A DNA stretch of 64,000 bases from Deinococcus sonorensis KR-87 (GTDB lineage: Bacteria; Deinococcota; Deinococci; Deinococcales; Deinococcaceae), in contig NZ_CP158299.1 of assembly GCF_040256395.1 (NCBI RefSeq), positions 1,393,501-1,457,500 on the forward strand, written 5' to 3'. This document shows positions 43,495 through 56,264 of this stretch, piece by piece. Made by a program: the position numbers and the translations under genes. Numbering within the stretch: position 1 is the first letter of the stretch; the number at the start of each line of letters is the position of its first letter. The notes under the pieces were generated by a model. It searched no databases, was not told the DNA's origin, and was given only the letters and a program-made list of their open reading frames with translations.

Positions 43495-44781
43495 TCAGCG
43501 CCGCTGGCCATGCCCCGCACGCGGACTCAAGACCAGACCAAGTAACAGGCCAGCGACCAGCCACAGCCAGTGCTGGAGAACCGATGGAGGTGCCATATCC
43601 GCCTCACCGTTCAGAAGCGCACTTATGGCCTGCTCGTGGGCGCCTGCGGGTGTCGGGTGCCGGGTGCTGGGCGGCAGGCTCAGATCGGCGTGCAGGACCC
43701 CGCTGCGGTAGCGGTTCTCGCGCGGGTGGCCACTGTGGGCGGCCAGCTGTTGCCCGACCGCGCGCAGCTGCTCCGGGGTACCGCGCTCTTGCACCCACGG
43801 CAGGAGCGCCAGAAAACCGGGACGCGGTGACGTCATCACATAGCTGCGCGGGTGTGGAGCCTCGGCTGCCGGGCCGGTGATGGCGCTCTGCCCGTCGAAG
43901 CTGAGGTCCAGCAGGTTGCCGACCACCATCGGATTGATGGCGTAGCGGATGGTGCTGGAATGAGCTGTCACCTGCCAGCTGCTCTCCAGCCACGCCAGCG
44001 GCTGATCGCGCGGCGTCTGGCCCTCCGGATAGAGGCCTTCCAGCGCGGTCCAGGGGCTGCCGTTGGCGTCCGGTTGCAGCAGGACCGTGCAGCCCAGCTG
44101 TTCCAGCCGTGTCACCACGTCCGGCCGGAAGGCGTCGAGGCTGATGGCCACTCCCAGGTCGCCCACTGGGGTAGGGAAGACCCGCAGCCACTCCAGTTGC
44201 CCCGGCGTCAGGTCCACACCTGCTGGCCCTTCGTCCGGCGTCAGGTGGACCTTGTCAGTGCAGCCGACCAGCGTGCCGTCCGGGGCGAGGATGACCGTCT
44301 GGTTGTAGAGCGAGGCGTCCTCGCGCCGCAGCCGACGACCCTCCCGCCGGTAGTGCGGCATCGGGGTGCTGCCGCACACCAGCCACACGCCGTACTCGCG
44401 GGCCAGCGCACGGCAGGTCTGCAGGTACAGCGCCGTGTGCTCGTCGATGCGGGCCAGCTGGAGCGCGCGGACGGGCGAGACCCGCTCCCACCACAGGATT
44501 GGCAGGGCCAGCGGCAGATGCTGGAGCAGCAGCAGGCCCGCCGCCCACTCAAAGCGCCGGGTCGCCGCTGCCAGCCAGCCGCCGCGCAGCACCAGCGGCA
44601 GGCCATTGAGTTCGGTCAGCACCACCAGGTTGGGCTGCTGCGGGTGCAGGTGGGGCCGGGCCGCCTCCAGCTGGGCCCGCATCCAGCGCTGGAACCGGGC
44701 AGAGGTCAGGAAGTCGGAGGCACCCCACTGCGGCTGCACGGCGACGGCACGGAAGCGGCGCGGTTCGGACGGAGCAGGCAT
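43495..44781 (-). CDS. Nitrilase-fold (Lnt-like) protein with Ser for the catalytic Cys
   Basis: 428 residues from ATG 44781; a TACTCT box 5 bases upstream supports this start over the GTG at 44814. Nitrilase triad check: Glu in VVLTELNG and Lys in CTDKVHLTP are present, but the nucleophile loop reads VAISLDAFRP, so the Cys of the usual GVxICYD is Ser (codon AGC). A hydrophobic helix (WLWLVAGLLLGLVLSP) ends the protein, and a hydrophobic run lies near residue 90-105. It resembles the carbon-nitrogen hydrolase domain of apolipoprotein N-acyltransferase, though much shorter. Activity is doubtful; a structural or regulatory role is possible. Confidence 0.75.
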   Translation of the reverse strand: MPAPSEPRRFRAVAVQPQWGASDFLTSARFQRWMRAQLEAARPHLHPQQPNLVVLTELNGLPLVLRGGWLAAATRRFEWAAGLLLLQHLPLALPILWWERVSPVRALQLARIDEHTALYLQTCRALAREYGVWLVCGSTPMPHYRREGRRLRREDASLYNQTVILAPDGTLVGCTDKVHLTPDEGPAGVDLTPGQLEWLRVFPTPVGDLGVAISLDAFRPDVVTRLEQLGCTVLLQPDANGSPWTALEGLYPEGQTPRDQPLAWLESSWQVTAHSSTIRYAINPMVVGNLLDLSFDGQSAITGPAAEAPHPRSYVMTSPRPGFLALLPWVQERGTPEQLRAVGQQLAAHSGHPRENRYRSGVLHADLSLPPSTRHPTPAGAHEQAISALLNGEADMAPPSVLQHWLWLVAGLLLGLVLSPRAGHGQRR

Positions 44782-44812
44782 GCTGCAGAGTAGAGCATCC
44801 GCCGGACCCACC

Positions 44813-44838
44813 AAAAAAAGCGCCCCGGAGGGCGCTTC
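44813..44838 (-). terminator. Intrinsic terminator of rpsO
   Basis: Minus-strand AGCGCC...GGCGCT stem followed by seven T, 15 bases after the rpsO stop. Confidence 0.85.
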
Positions 44839-44854
44839 TGAAACCGCAGGTCGC

Positions 44855-45139
<285 letters not shown>

Positions 45140-45312
45140 GCTTGTTACCTCTGATGTTTGAAGTCCCGCGTGTCGGAGCCGGAGAAGACCTCCACCCCAT
45201 ACAGCGGCACCGGGGAGTGTAGCACCCCGGGCCGGCCGGGCGCAATTGACAAAGCCCCGCCCTCACCCTACACTTTTGAAGCCCTCCCTTCGGAACGGCA
45301 TTTCTACCACGT

Positions 45313-45397
45313 GCTGGGGTGGCGGAATTGGTAGACGCACTAGCTTGAGGTGCTAGCGCCGCGAGGCGTGTGGGTTCAAGTCCCATCTCCAGCACCA
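45313..45397 (+). tRNA. tRNA-Leu (GAG)
   Basis: Acceptor GCTGGGG pairs with CTCCAGC, D-arm GGCGGAATTGGTAGACGC, anticodon loop TTGAGGT (GAG), short long-arm typical of Leu, T-loop GTTCAAGTC, encoded CCA. 85 bases. Confidence 0.95.
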
Positions 45398-45401
45398 GAC
45401 T

Positions 45402-45432
45402 CGGGACCGCTCTTCGGGGCGGTCCCGATTTG
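45402..45432 (+). terminator. Terminator after tRNA-Leu
   Basis: CGGGACCGC (45402-45410) pairs with GCGGTCCCG (45419-45427), followed by ATTTGTTG. Confidence 0.75.
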
Positions 45433-45543
45433 TTGCCTTGACTGTTGGCCCGCTTACGCTTGCCGGCGTGCTGGCGCCGTTGTCCTCACGACATTCAGCC
45501 GACCCGCCCGGTCCTCCTCATGGAGAGCCGCCACGCTGGACGT

Positions 45544-46536
45544 ATGCGTTTCCACCCTGTGCTGCCGGCTGCACTGCTCGTGTCGTCTCTTCTGGGTCCG
45601 GTGCAGGCTGCAGCCCCGGCGTCCCGCCAGTTCCCGGATGCCAGCGCCAGCCCGCTGAGCATCGTGAACATGCGCAAGCGCAGCTACCCGGGCAGCGCCC
45701 TGACGGTGCGTCAGACGCTGAAGGCCGGCAGCAATTACAAGCGCTACGTGGTGTCGTACCTCTCGGACGGGCTGCGGATCAACGCGCTGCTGACCGTGCC
45801 GAACGGCACGCCACCGAAGGGCGGCTGGCCGGCCATCGTGTTCAACCACGGGTACATTCCGCCGGAGGAGTACCGCACCACCGAACGCTATGTGGCCTAT
45901 CAGGACGCCTTTGCCCGAGCCGGCTATGTGACGCTGAAGAGCGACTACCGGGGCCACGGCAGCAGCCAGGGCGAGGCGGTGGGCGGCTACTACGACCCCG
46001 GGTACACGGTGGACGTGCTGAACGCGGCGGCCAGCCTGCGCAAGGATCAGCGCGTGAACGCGAGTCGGCTGGGCCTCTGGGGCCACAGCATGGGTGGCTC
46101 GCTGTCGTTGCGGGCCATGGTGGTGGAACCGGACTGGTTCAAGGCCGGGGTGATCTGGGCCGGTGTGGTGGCCCCCTACAACCTGCTGCAGACCGCCTGG
46201 AAGCGCGGCCCCGGCGCCGAGTACATTCCGCCCAATGCCAAGCGGAGGGGGGCGCAGCTGATCGAGAAGTACGGGACCGCCGCCCAGAACCCCACCTTCT
46301 GGCAGGCGGTCAGTCCCAACAGCTACCTGAAGGACCTGAAAGCCCCCCTGCAGCTGCACCAGGGCACCGCCGACGTGGAGGTGCCGCCCACCTTCCACCA
46401 AGCGCTGGAACGGGGGCTGAAGGCCGCCGGCAAGCCCTACACCGCCTACGTCTACCCGGGCGACAATCACAACCTCAGCCGCAACCTGAGCACCGCGCTG
46501 CAGCGCTCGGTCACGTTCTTTAAAGGTCACCTGTAG
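45544..46536 (+). CDS. Secreted alpha/beta hydrolase (dienelactone hydrolase/prolyl peptidase-like)
   Basis: 330 residues from ATG 45544, chosen because it begins a clear signal peptide (residues 1-22, ending VQAAAP); longer frames would put an odd extension ahead of it. Hydrolase triad: nucleophile GHSMGG, Asp in GTADVEV and His in [16 protein letters not shown] is the oxyanion/strand 4 motif. Family members cleave ester or peptide bonds; the substrate is not predictable. It is single, between tRNA-Leu and mdh; no ribosome site is obvious. Confidence 0.8.
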   Translation: MRFHPVLPAALLVSSLLGPVQAAAPASRQFPDASASPLSIVNMRKRSYPGSALTVRQTLKAGSNYKRYVVSYLSDGLRINALLTVPNGTPPKGGWPAIVFNHGYIPPEEYRTTERYVAYQDAFARAGYVTLKSDYRGHGSSQGEAVGGYYDPGYTVDVLNAAASLRKDQRVNASRLGLWGHSMGGSLSLRAMVVEPDWFKAGVIWAGVVAPYNLLQTAWKRGPGAEYIPPNAKRRGAQLIEKYGTAAQNPTFWQAVSPNSYLKDLKAPLQLHQGTADVEVPPTFHQALERGLKAAGKPYTAYVYPGDNHNLSRNLSTALQRSVTFFKGHL

Positions 46537-46608
46537 CCGTCCCCGTTCCGGTAACGCTGGCGTCCGTGCGGCGCTGGGGTAGCATGGGGCGAAAAAAAGG
46601 AGGCTCCC

Positions 46609-47595
<987 letters not shown>

Positions 47596-47612
47596 GAGCA
47601 CCGGGCAGCACA

Positions 47613-47647
47613 CAGGCGGGGCCGCTCACCTTGAGCGGCCCCGCCTG
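47613..47647 (+). terminator. Bidirectional terminator between mdh and cyclophilin
   Basis: CAGGCGGGGCCGCTCA (47613-47628) pairs perfectly with 47632-47647 across a 3-base loop; ends with TGTCTGTG on the plus strand and ATGTG-like sequence on the minus. Serves both converging genes. Confidence 0.75.
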
Positions 47648-47667
47648 TCTGTGCCTGGAGTGTTGAC

Positions 47668-48231
47668 TTACTTCTCGACCACGTAGGCCCGCTCAATGCG
47701 GTCCGGGGTGCCGGGATAACCCGGCTGGATGCGGGTGATGCGGTCCAGCACGTCCAGGCCCTCCACCACGCGCCCGAAGACGGTGTGACGGCCGTCCAGG
47801 TGCGGCGTGTCGGTGAAGGTGATGAAGATCTGCGAGCCGTTGGTGTTGGGGCCGGCGTTGGCCATGCTCAGCACGCCCTTGCCCTTGTGGCGCTGGGTGG
47901 TCTGCTCGTCACCGAACTTGTAGCCGGGGCCGCCGGTGCCGGTGCCGGTGGGGTCGCCGGTCTGGGCCATAAAGCCGTCAATCACGCGGTGGAACACGAT
48001 ACCGTCGTAGTAGTGGTGGCGCAGCAGGTACACGAAGCTGTTGACGGTGGTGGGCACCTCTTCGGCGTCCAGGTCCATCACCAGGCGGCCTTTGCTGGTC
48101 TCGAAGATCGCCCGGTACTGCTTGCCCGGCTCGATACCGTCGCCGAGTTCGGGGGCGGCGCTGAAGCTGGTCTTGCGCTCGGCGCTCAGGTCGGGGGTCA
48201 GGGTGTAGCCGTCGGGGATGTAGGTATCCAT
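47668..48231 (-). CDS. Cyclophilin-type peptidyl-prolyl isomerase
   Basis: 187 residues from ATG 48231; GGAG lies 3-4 bases upstream, and an ATG at 48240 is the alternative. Cyclophilin core motifs: [37 protein letters not shown] (FITF follows) and [10 protein letters not shown]. There is no signal peptide, so it acts in the cytoplasm on proline bonds during folding. The next gene is a lipoprotein paralogue, suggesting tandem duplication with different location. No promoter for it is clear. Confidence 0.9.
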   Translation of the reverse strand: MDTYIPDGYTLTPDLSAERKTSFSAAPELGDGIEPGKQYRAIFETSKGRLVMDLDAEEVPTTVNSFVYLLRHHYYDGIVFHRVIDGFMAQTGDPTGTGTGGPGYKFGDEQTTQRHKGKGVLSMANAGPNTNGSQIFITFTDTPHLDGRHTVFGRVVEGLDVLDRITRIQPGYPGTPDRIERAYVVEK

Positions 48232-48291
48232 AGGCTCCATTCTGAAGGATGTTGCGGGTGAGAGGCGTGTGCTGCGGGGCAAGCCCCGGCG

Positions 48292-49062
<771 letters not shown>

Positions 49063-49068
49063 CCGGCC

Positions 49069-49074
49069 AGTCTA
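49069..49074 (-). promoter_or_regulatory. Leaderless -10 box, lipoprotein PPIase
   Basis: Minus-strand TAGACT, 6 bases before GTG 49062. Confidence 0.55.
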
Positions 49075-49111
49075 GCGAGTGCAGATGAACCCGAAGAGAG
49101 ACGGAGGGGCC

Positions 49112-50220
49112 CTACGGCCGCCCGATCAGCTGTTCCACCTCGGCGGCGCGGGCCAGCACTTCCTCCCGGCTGTGGCCCACCACGTTCACGTGGCCGAGCT
49201 TGCGGCCCACCCGGTTCTGCTTGTGGTACAGGTGCAGATGCACGCCCGGCAGGTGCAGCAGCGCTTCCAGGTCCGGTTCCTCGCCGTCCGGCCAGCCGAG
49301 CAGGTTCACCATGGCGCAGGGCAGCAGCGGCTCAAAGTCGCGCAGCGGCAGGCCCAGCGCGGCGCGGGCGGCCACCTCGAACTGGGTCAGGCCGCCGCCG
49401 TCCTGGGTCAGGTGGCCGCTGTTGTGGACGCGCGGCGCCACCTCGTTGACCAGCAGTTCACCACTTTCCAGCTCAAAGAACTCCAGCGTGATCAGGCCCG
49501 TCACGTCCCAGCCCTCCACCACCTGCCGGGCGATGCGGCGGGCCGCCTGGGCGGTGGCGTCCGGGCTGGCCGCCGGATACACGCTGCGGCGCAGGATGCC
49601 GCCCCGGTGCAGGTTCTCGACCAGCGGCCCGTACGCCAGTTCACCGCCCGGTCCGCGCGCCACCCCCAGGCTGACCTCGCGCACGAACGGCACCAGGCCC
49701 TCCAGCACGCACGGGACCCGCTCCAGCCGCTCCCACGCGGCCCGCAGGCCCGCCTCGTCCGTGACGGTCTGCTGGCCCTTGCCGTCGTACCCGAGTTCCG
49801 AGGTCTTGAGGAGGCCCTGCCCGCCCACCGCCGAGAGCGCGCCGGGCAGGTCCTCGGCCTGCTCAATCACCCGGTAGGGCGCCACCGAGGCGCCGGCCTG
49901 CACCAGCGCCGCCTTCTCACGGGCGCGGTGCTTGCTGCGGTGCAGCACCGCCGGTGAGGGGCGCAGCGGCACGCGGCCCTCCAGCGCTTCGGTGGCCTCG
50001 GTCGGCACGTTCTCGAACTCCAGCGTGACCGCGTCGCAGGCGGCCAGACGCTCCAGGCCGGCAGGGTCGGTGTAGGGGAGGGGCAGCTGTTCGGCGTTCC
50101 AGCGGGCGGGCGCCTGCGGGTCCGGTTCCAGCACCACCGTGCGGATGCCCAGCGGCAGCGCCGCCGCCGCGATCATCTGCGCCAGCTGCCCGCCGCCCAG
50201 GATGCCCAGCGTCCGGGCCT

Positions 50221-50224
<4 letters not shown>
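49112..50224 (-). CDS. purK: N5-carboxyaminoimidazole ribonucleotide synthase
   Basis: 370 residues. ATP-grasp enzyme: [16 protein letters not shown] start, [32 protein letters not shown] and HNSGH. It makes N5-CAIR from AIR, ATP and bicarbonate in purine synthesis. It overlaps the purE stop by 4 bases (ATGA), the usual purEK pair, so both are co-translated. Length is typical. Regulation is not visible. Confidence 0.95.
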
Positions 50225-50745
<521 letters not shown>

Positions 50746-50774
50746 GGCTCAGCATAGTGGAGCGCCGGGCCGGC

Positions 50775-52178
50775 TCAGTCGTGGGCCGCCGCCTTCTGGC
50801 CCCGCTTGCCGCTGACCTCCTCGCGCACCTCCGCGATCAGGAAAGTGCAGGCCTCGGCGCACGGGATGGCGCCCGGCACGCCGTCCATGAAGGTCTGGTT
50901 CAGCCGGTGCCCGGCCCACACCCGGGTCTTGAGGCACGCGCCGCACACGTCCCTGGCCACCGTCTCCACCTGGGCCGGCGTGGCGCGCTGCACCTTCGCG
51001 TAGATGCCGGTCTGGCGACGGGCCGTGGTGGCCCAAGGGGTGGAACGCAGGGTGTGGCCGCTGCAGGCGTGGCTTTCCTCCACCACCGCCGGGTACAGGA
51101 TGTGGACCGCGCGGATCAGGTCAGTGCGGTTCAGCACGGCCCGCCAGCCGCGCCGCAGGTTGCGCAGGGTATGGACCGGCCGGTGCTCCCCGGTTTCCGA
51201 GAGGCGGGTGTGTTCGCGCAGGCCTTCCGGCGTTACGAGCGTGGTGAGCGTCTCGCTGGCCCGGCCCTCGTCCAGGGCGTGCCTCACCTCAAAGAGGCTG
51301 CCGTGCGGCGCAATCAGGATCTCGCCCATCCGCAGCCCCAGGTCGGCGCGGCGCAGGAACGCCTCCCAGGCGGCGCGGTGTTCCGGGTCGCGGTCGCCGC
51401 CGCGCTCGCTGGCGCCCCGGGCCTCCTCGGCCAGCTGCACAATCACGTCGGCCACCGCCGGGTGGGTGCCGACCGGGCGGGCGTAGTAGACGGTCTGGGC
51501 AGGATCGCTGAAGTGTGTGACCTCGCCGCGCAGCTCCAGGTCCTCGGGGATGGTCTCCAGGGTGTGCCAGCCCTCCGAGGCGAAGAACGGCACCATCACC
51601 ACCCGGCGCGCCTGCACCCGCTCGCGCCAGTCGGCCGCCTTCGGTTCCTCGTCCAGGAAGAGGGCATGCACCTCCGCAAACAGGCCCTGCTGCCGGATCA
51701 GCTCGGCGTTCTGGTACACCACCTTGTTGCTGTTCTCGTTGCGGGTGGTGCCGTGCCCGATCACCACCAGCGCGGTGTCCTCGCCGCTCGCGTCCGGCAG
51801 CACCTCGCGGGCGCGCTCCAGGATGACCTCGCTCATGCGCGGATGCACCCCGTACGGCAGCGTGTAGCGCAGGGTACGCCCGCCGATGGTGCGCGCCACG
51901 CCCTCGCGCGGCACCGGCCCCTGGTGGCCCAGGCCCAGCTCGCGCGGAATCACCGTTTCAGTGAAGTAGCCCTCCGAAATGAACATCGGAATCACCGTCA
52001 CGTCGGTGTAGGCGCAGGTCCTCAGCACCTGACGCAGGCTGGGCTCCTCCTTCCAGTAGCCTTCCACCACCTCATCGAACAGGTGCCGGGAACGGAGGAG
52101 CTCGGCGTAGCGGTACACGGCCGCCGCCGACTCGGGATTGAGGTGGGACCCATGACCTATCAGCACCAGAGAACGCAT
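50775..52178 (-). CDS. CbiX-like chelatase duplication with C-terminal DR2241 Fe-S domain
   Basis: 467 residues from ATG 52178 with ATGGAGG 4-5 bases upstream. Two CbiX/sirohydrochlorin chelatase-type units are seen: LVLIGHGSH (residue 3-11) with [12 protein letters not shown], and LVVIGHGTT (around 155) with [10 protein letters not shown]. The remaining 150 residues ([33 protein letters not shown], with Cys at SHACSGH) match the DR2241 family, which carries a 4Fe-4S cluster. The protein may load metal into a tetrapyrrole; the substrate is not shown. It precedes purEK on the same strand but is transcribed with a 30-base gap, so may be linked only by position. Confidence 0.8.
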   Translation of the reverse strand: MRSLVLIGHGSHLNPESAAAVYRYAELLRSRHLFDEVVEGYWKEEPSLRQVLRTCAYTDVTVIPMFISEGYFTETVIPRELGLGHQGPVPREGVARTIGGRTLRYTLPYGVHPRMSEVILERAREVLPDASGEDTALVVIGHGTTRNENSNKVVYQNAELIRQQGLFAEVHALFLDEEPKAADWRERVQARRVVMVPFFASEGWHTLETIPEDLELRGEVTHFSDPAQTVYYARPVGTHPAVADVIVQLAEEARGASERGGDRDPEHRAAWEAFLRRADLGLRMGEILIAPHGSLFEVRHALDEGRASETLTTLVTPEGLREHTRLSETGEHRPVHTLRNLRRGWRAVLNRTDLIRAVHILYPAVVEESHACSGHTLRSTPWATTARRQTGIYAKVQRATPAQVETVARDVCGACLKTRVWAGHRLNQTFMDGVPGAIPCAEACTFLIAEVREEVSGKRGQKAAAHD

Positions 52179-52350
52179 CGTGCCTCCATCGTAGTCGCCT
52201 GAGGCCGGCCGCGCTGTAGGCAAATGGCCCATTGTGCAGCGCAGCGCACGGAGCTGAAGACCTTCAGGCCATGCCCTCATCAGGCTCTGAAGGCACCCCT
52301 GCCATGATGGACCCGTTCAACAAGTCCCAGTTCACTCCAGGAGGTTTGAC

Positions 52351-52767
52351 ATGTTTGGAAGCAACGATCTGCACCAGCGTATGGCCGATGCCCGCGATCT
52401 CGACGGCGACGGACAGGTCAGCCCGCAGGAGGCCGCCGCGTACGTGCAGCAGTACCTGCAGAACGCCTCGCCGCAGGAGCGCGAGCAGCTGATGCACGGC
52501 TACTTCTCGCAGATGAGCCCGGATCAGCGTGAGCAGGTGGGCAGCGCGATGGTCAACAGCCCCTACAGCCCGGTGAATCAGGTGAACCACAACGATCCGG
52601 CCTCGCTGGCCGACGCGTACACCCGCAGCGCCCAGGCGCCGGCCCAGGACGGCCGCAGCCCACTGGAAGCCGTGTTCTCGCAGGGCGGGGCGCTCAGCAG
52701 CCCGCTGGTGAAGGCTGGCCTGGTGGGCCTGGCTGGCATGATCGGCAGCCAGCTGCTGCGCCGCTGA
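52351..52767 (+). CDS. Small EF-hand-type protein
   Basis: 138 residues, strong AGGAGG ribosome site 6 bases upstream. One canonical calcium loop (DLDGDGQVSPQE, residues 16-27) follows a helix; the helix after it completes a single EF-hand. The rest is Gln/Ser/Pro-rich and ends with a hydrophobic Gly/Ala/Leu helix (LVGLAGMIGSQLL). No signal peptide. Likely a calcium-binding or phosphate-responsive regulator, function unknown. Single EF-hands are common in Deinococcus small proteins. Confidence 0.75.
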   Translation: MFGSNDLHQRMADARDLDGDGQVSPQEAAAYVQQYLQNASPQEREQLMHGYFSQMSPDQREQVGSAMVNSPYSPVNQVNHNDPASLADAYTRSAQAPAQDGRSPLEAVFSQGGALSSPLVKAGLVGLAGMIGSQLLRR

Positions 52768-52860
52768 GTTCGGCCATTCCTTCCGGAACGTTCGCCCCGG
52801 TGGCCCGGTCCGGCCACACTTCCGCTCCCGCGTCCGTGGACCCCTCGAGATTTCCGGCGC

Positions 52861-52866
52861 TAGACT
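52861..52866 (+). promoter_or_regulatory. Leaderless -10 box, M20 peptidase gene
   Basis: TAGACT, 7 bases before GTG 52874. Confidence 0.55.
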
Positions 52867-52873
52867 GGCTCCC

Positions 52874-53947
52874 GTGCCGCTCGATTACCTGACCCGCATT
52901 GCCCAGACGCCCGCTCCCACCTTCCAGGAGGGGGAGCGGGCGCTGCTGGTCGCCGATCTGTGGCGCGGGTTCGGTCACCGAGTGGAGCTGGACGGAGCGG
53001 GCAACGTGCTGGCCCGGCTGGGGCCGACGCACGGCAAGGCCCTGCTGCTGGCAGCGCACCTGGACACCGTGTTCGCTACCGGCACCGACGTCAGCGTCCG
53101 CAGCGAGCGCGGCGGGCGGCTGGTGGGGCCGGGGGTGGGCGACAACAGCGCCAGCCTCGCCATCGTGACCGAGCTGCTGGCGGGACTCGACGTCAGCACG
53201 CTGCGCCGACCGCTGTGGGTGGCCGCCAACGTGGGTGAGGAGGGCTTGGGCGACCTGCGCGGGGCCAAGTACCTGCTCCAGCAGCATGCCCAGGATCTGG
53301 CCGCCTTCGTGGCGGTGGACGGCTACCTGGGGGTGGCCGTCACGCGCGCAGTCGGCGTGCGGCGCTACCGGGTCAGCTTCAATGGGCCGGGCGGTCACTC
53401 CTGGGGCGACCAGGGGCCGAGTGCCCTGCACGCGCTGGGCCTGGCCATCACGGCGCTCTACAGCCTGACGTTGCCGCACAGCCCGCGCACCACCCTGAAC
53501 GTGGGGCTGGCGTCGGGCGGCACCAGTGTCAACAGCATCGCGTCGAGCGCCGAACTGCTGCTTGACCTGCGCTCGCTAGACGCCCAGCACCTGAGCACCC
53601 TGGACACCCGTGCCCGCCACGCCATCGAGGGCGCGGCGCGGCAGGCCGGCGTGATGGTGACGCTGATCCCGGTGGGCGACCGGCCTGGCGGCGACCTGAA
53701 CTCCGGTCCGCTGCTGGCGCTGGCCCGGCAGGCAGCCCAGCCGTCCGGGGTGGAGCTGCGGACCGCCGCCAGCAGCACCGACGCCAACGCCGCCGTGCCA
53801 CACGGGCTGCCGGCGCTGGCGTTGGGTGTGTACCGAGGTGGCAACGCCCACCGGGAGGACGAATGGGTGCAGGGGGATAGCCTGCAGGTGGGCCTGGGCG
53901 TGCTACGGCGCTTCGTGGAGGCGTACCAGCGGGAGCCGCTGGGCTGA
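52874..53947 (+). CDS. M20-family metallopeptidase
   Basis: 357 residues, GTG start. Zinc-peptidase motifs: LLAAHLDTVF (His, Asp), GPGVGDNSAS (metal Asp), ANVGEEGLGD (catalytic Glu pair), AVDGYLGV and PGGHSWGDQGPS (dimerisation domain). TDANAAVPHG and a late HREDEW complete the active site. Length fits tripeptidase/carboxypeptidase members such as PepT-like enzymes. Acts on small peptides; cytoplasmic because there is no signal. It is a lone gene with no operon partner on this strand. Confidence 0.88.
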   Translation: MPLDYLTRIAQTPAPTFQEGERALLVADLWRGFGHRVELDGAGNVLARLGPTHGKALLLAAHLDTVFATGTDVSVRSERGGRLVGPGVGDNSASLAIVTELLAGLDVSTLRRPLWVAANVGEEGLGDLRGAKYLLQQHAQDLAAFVAVDGYLGVAVTRAVGVRRYRVSFNGPGGHSWGDQGPSALHALGLAITALYSLTLPHSPRTTLNVGLASGGTSVNSIASSAELLLDLRSLDAQHLSTLDTRARHAIEGAARQAGVMVTLIPVGDRPGGDLNSGPLLALARQAAQPSGVELRTAASSTDANAAVPHGLPALALGVYRGGNAHREDEWVQGDSLQVGLGVLRRFVEAYQREPLG

Positions 53948-54266
53948 CGCAGGGCTGCCGGACCTGTTTGCGCCTGAACCGGCGGAGGTGTCTGGCGCTG
54001 GGTTCCTGTCCTCCACGGCACGCAGGTTGCAGCGGCAGTACGCACCTCCAGCCCTGCAATCTGTGTAGACCTTCAGACCCGTAAGGCCCGTGCTCCGCTG
54101 ACGCTGCGGTTCAGCTTAACCGGGCTCCGGGATAATTTCCTGCCTGCTCTGACCGATCAACCAGGCCGTGGACTGTCCGGTACAGCTGCTGCGTCGCCGC
54201 TCCCGCTCCGGGTTCGGGTGGACCGACACGGCCAGCAGCTGCAGGATGGCCAGCTCTCCCACGTGC
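53948..54266. other. Gene-free spacer
   Basis: 319 bases between the M20 peptidase and AllE stops. No ribosome site, frame or hairpin that I can support. Confidence 0.5.
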
Positions 54267-55012
<746 letters not shown>

Positions 55013-55016
<4 letters not shown>

Positions 55017-56254
55017 GGGTGCTCCTGGGTGAGGGTATGAAGGGCGTGCCAGCCGAGCTGCAGGGCGGCCGTCACGTCGGCGGGCGCCACCGCCTCGGCC
55101 GGGTGATGGCTGACGCCGCCGGGCGTCCGCAGAAAGACCATGCTGCTGGGCATCCGGCGGCTCAGAATCATCGCGTCGTGGCCCGCGCCGCTGACCAGCT
55201 CCGGCGCGTCCAGGCCCAGCGTCCGGGCGGCCGCCTGGAGGGTGTGGCGCAGCCGCTCGTCCAGCGGAACCGCCTCAATCTCGGCCAGCACCTGCACCTG
55301 GGCCTGCACGCCGCGTCTCTGCGCGAGCTGCTGCAGCTGTTCCAGCAGGGACTCCAGGCGTTCGGCCCGCAGCCGGTCGTCGGCGTGGCGCAGGTCCAGG
55401 GTCAGCTCCACCTGCCCGGCGATCACGTTCACCGCGCCCGGCTGGGCAGTCAGGCGGCCGACCGTCGCCACCAGCCCGGGGGTGGCGAGCGCCAGCTGTT
55501 CGGCCGCCAGGATGAACTCGGCGGCGGCGCTCATCGCGTCATGGCGCAGGTGCATCGGGGTGGTGCCGGCGTGGTTGGCCCGCCCGGTCAGCGTGAGGCC
55601 CAGCCGATGCTGGCCCACCAGCGCGCTCACGATGCCGAGCGGCTGCCCGGCGGCCTCCAGCACCGGTCCCTGTTCGATGTGGAACTCCAGGTAGCCCAGG
55701 GCCGGGGTCTGTGGCGCGGCCTGCGCCAGCTGCTCGGGGTCCAGGCCGAAGTGCTGCATCGCTTCGCTCACCGTCACGCCCTGCGCGTCGGTGCGGGCGA
55801 GCAGCGGCTCCACCTCCCCGATGAAGCTCAGGCTGCCGATGAACGGCACCGCGAAGCGCACGCCCTCCTCCTCGCTGAAGCCCAGCACCTCCAGGTGATA
55901 GGGGAGCGCCTGACCCGACGCCCGCACTGCCCCGGCCAGCGCCAGCCCCAGCGCCACGCCCAGCAGACCGTCGTACTTTCCGCCGTCCGGAACGGTGTCC
56001 AGGTGTGAGCCGATGTAGAAGGTGGGGGCGTCCGGCCCGGCGGCCGGCAGCCGCGCGCGCCAGTTGCCGGCCTCGTCCACCTGAGCGCTCAGGCCCAGGT
56101 CGGCGGCCCAGCCGCTCAGGGCCGCGTGCATCTGGCGGGCGGTCTCGCTCAGAAAGGTGCGCGTGATGGTGCCGGGGACCTCGGTGAGCAGGCACAGCTC
56201 ATCGATGCGGCGCAGCAGGTCCTGGGTGAGCCGGTCAAAGTCGGGTGGGGCCAT
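55013..56254 (-). CDS. allC: Allantoate amidohydrolase
   Basis: 413 residues from ATG 56254 (ATG 56263 possible). M20-type motifs: [15 protein letters not shown] (metal His/Asp), [13 protein letters not shown] (catalytic Glu), [19 protein letters not shown] (dimer), GAGHDAM and GGVSHHPAE. This is AllC/hydantoinase-carbamoylase-type; allantoate is the natural choice because the next gene is AllE. It yields ureidoglycine, ammonia and CO2. Follows a malate-synthase-like gene by a few bases, so all three are one minus-strand operon. Confidence 0.9.
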
Positions 56255-56264
56255 GCCGGTCATC

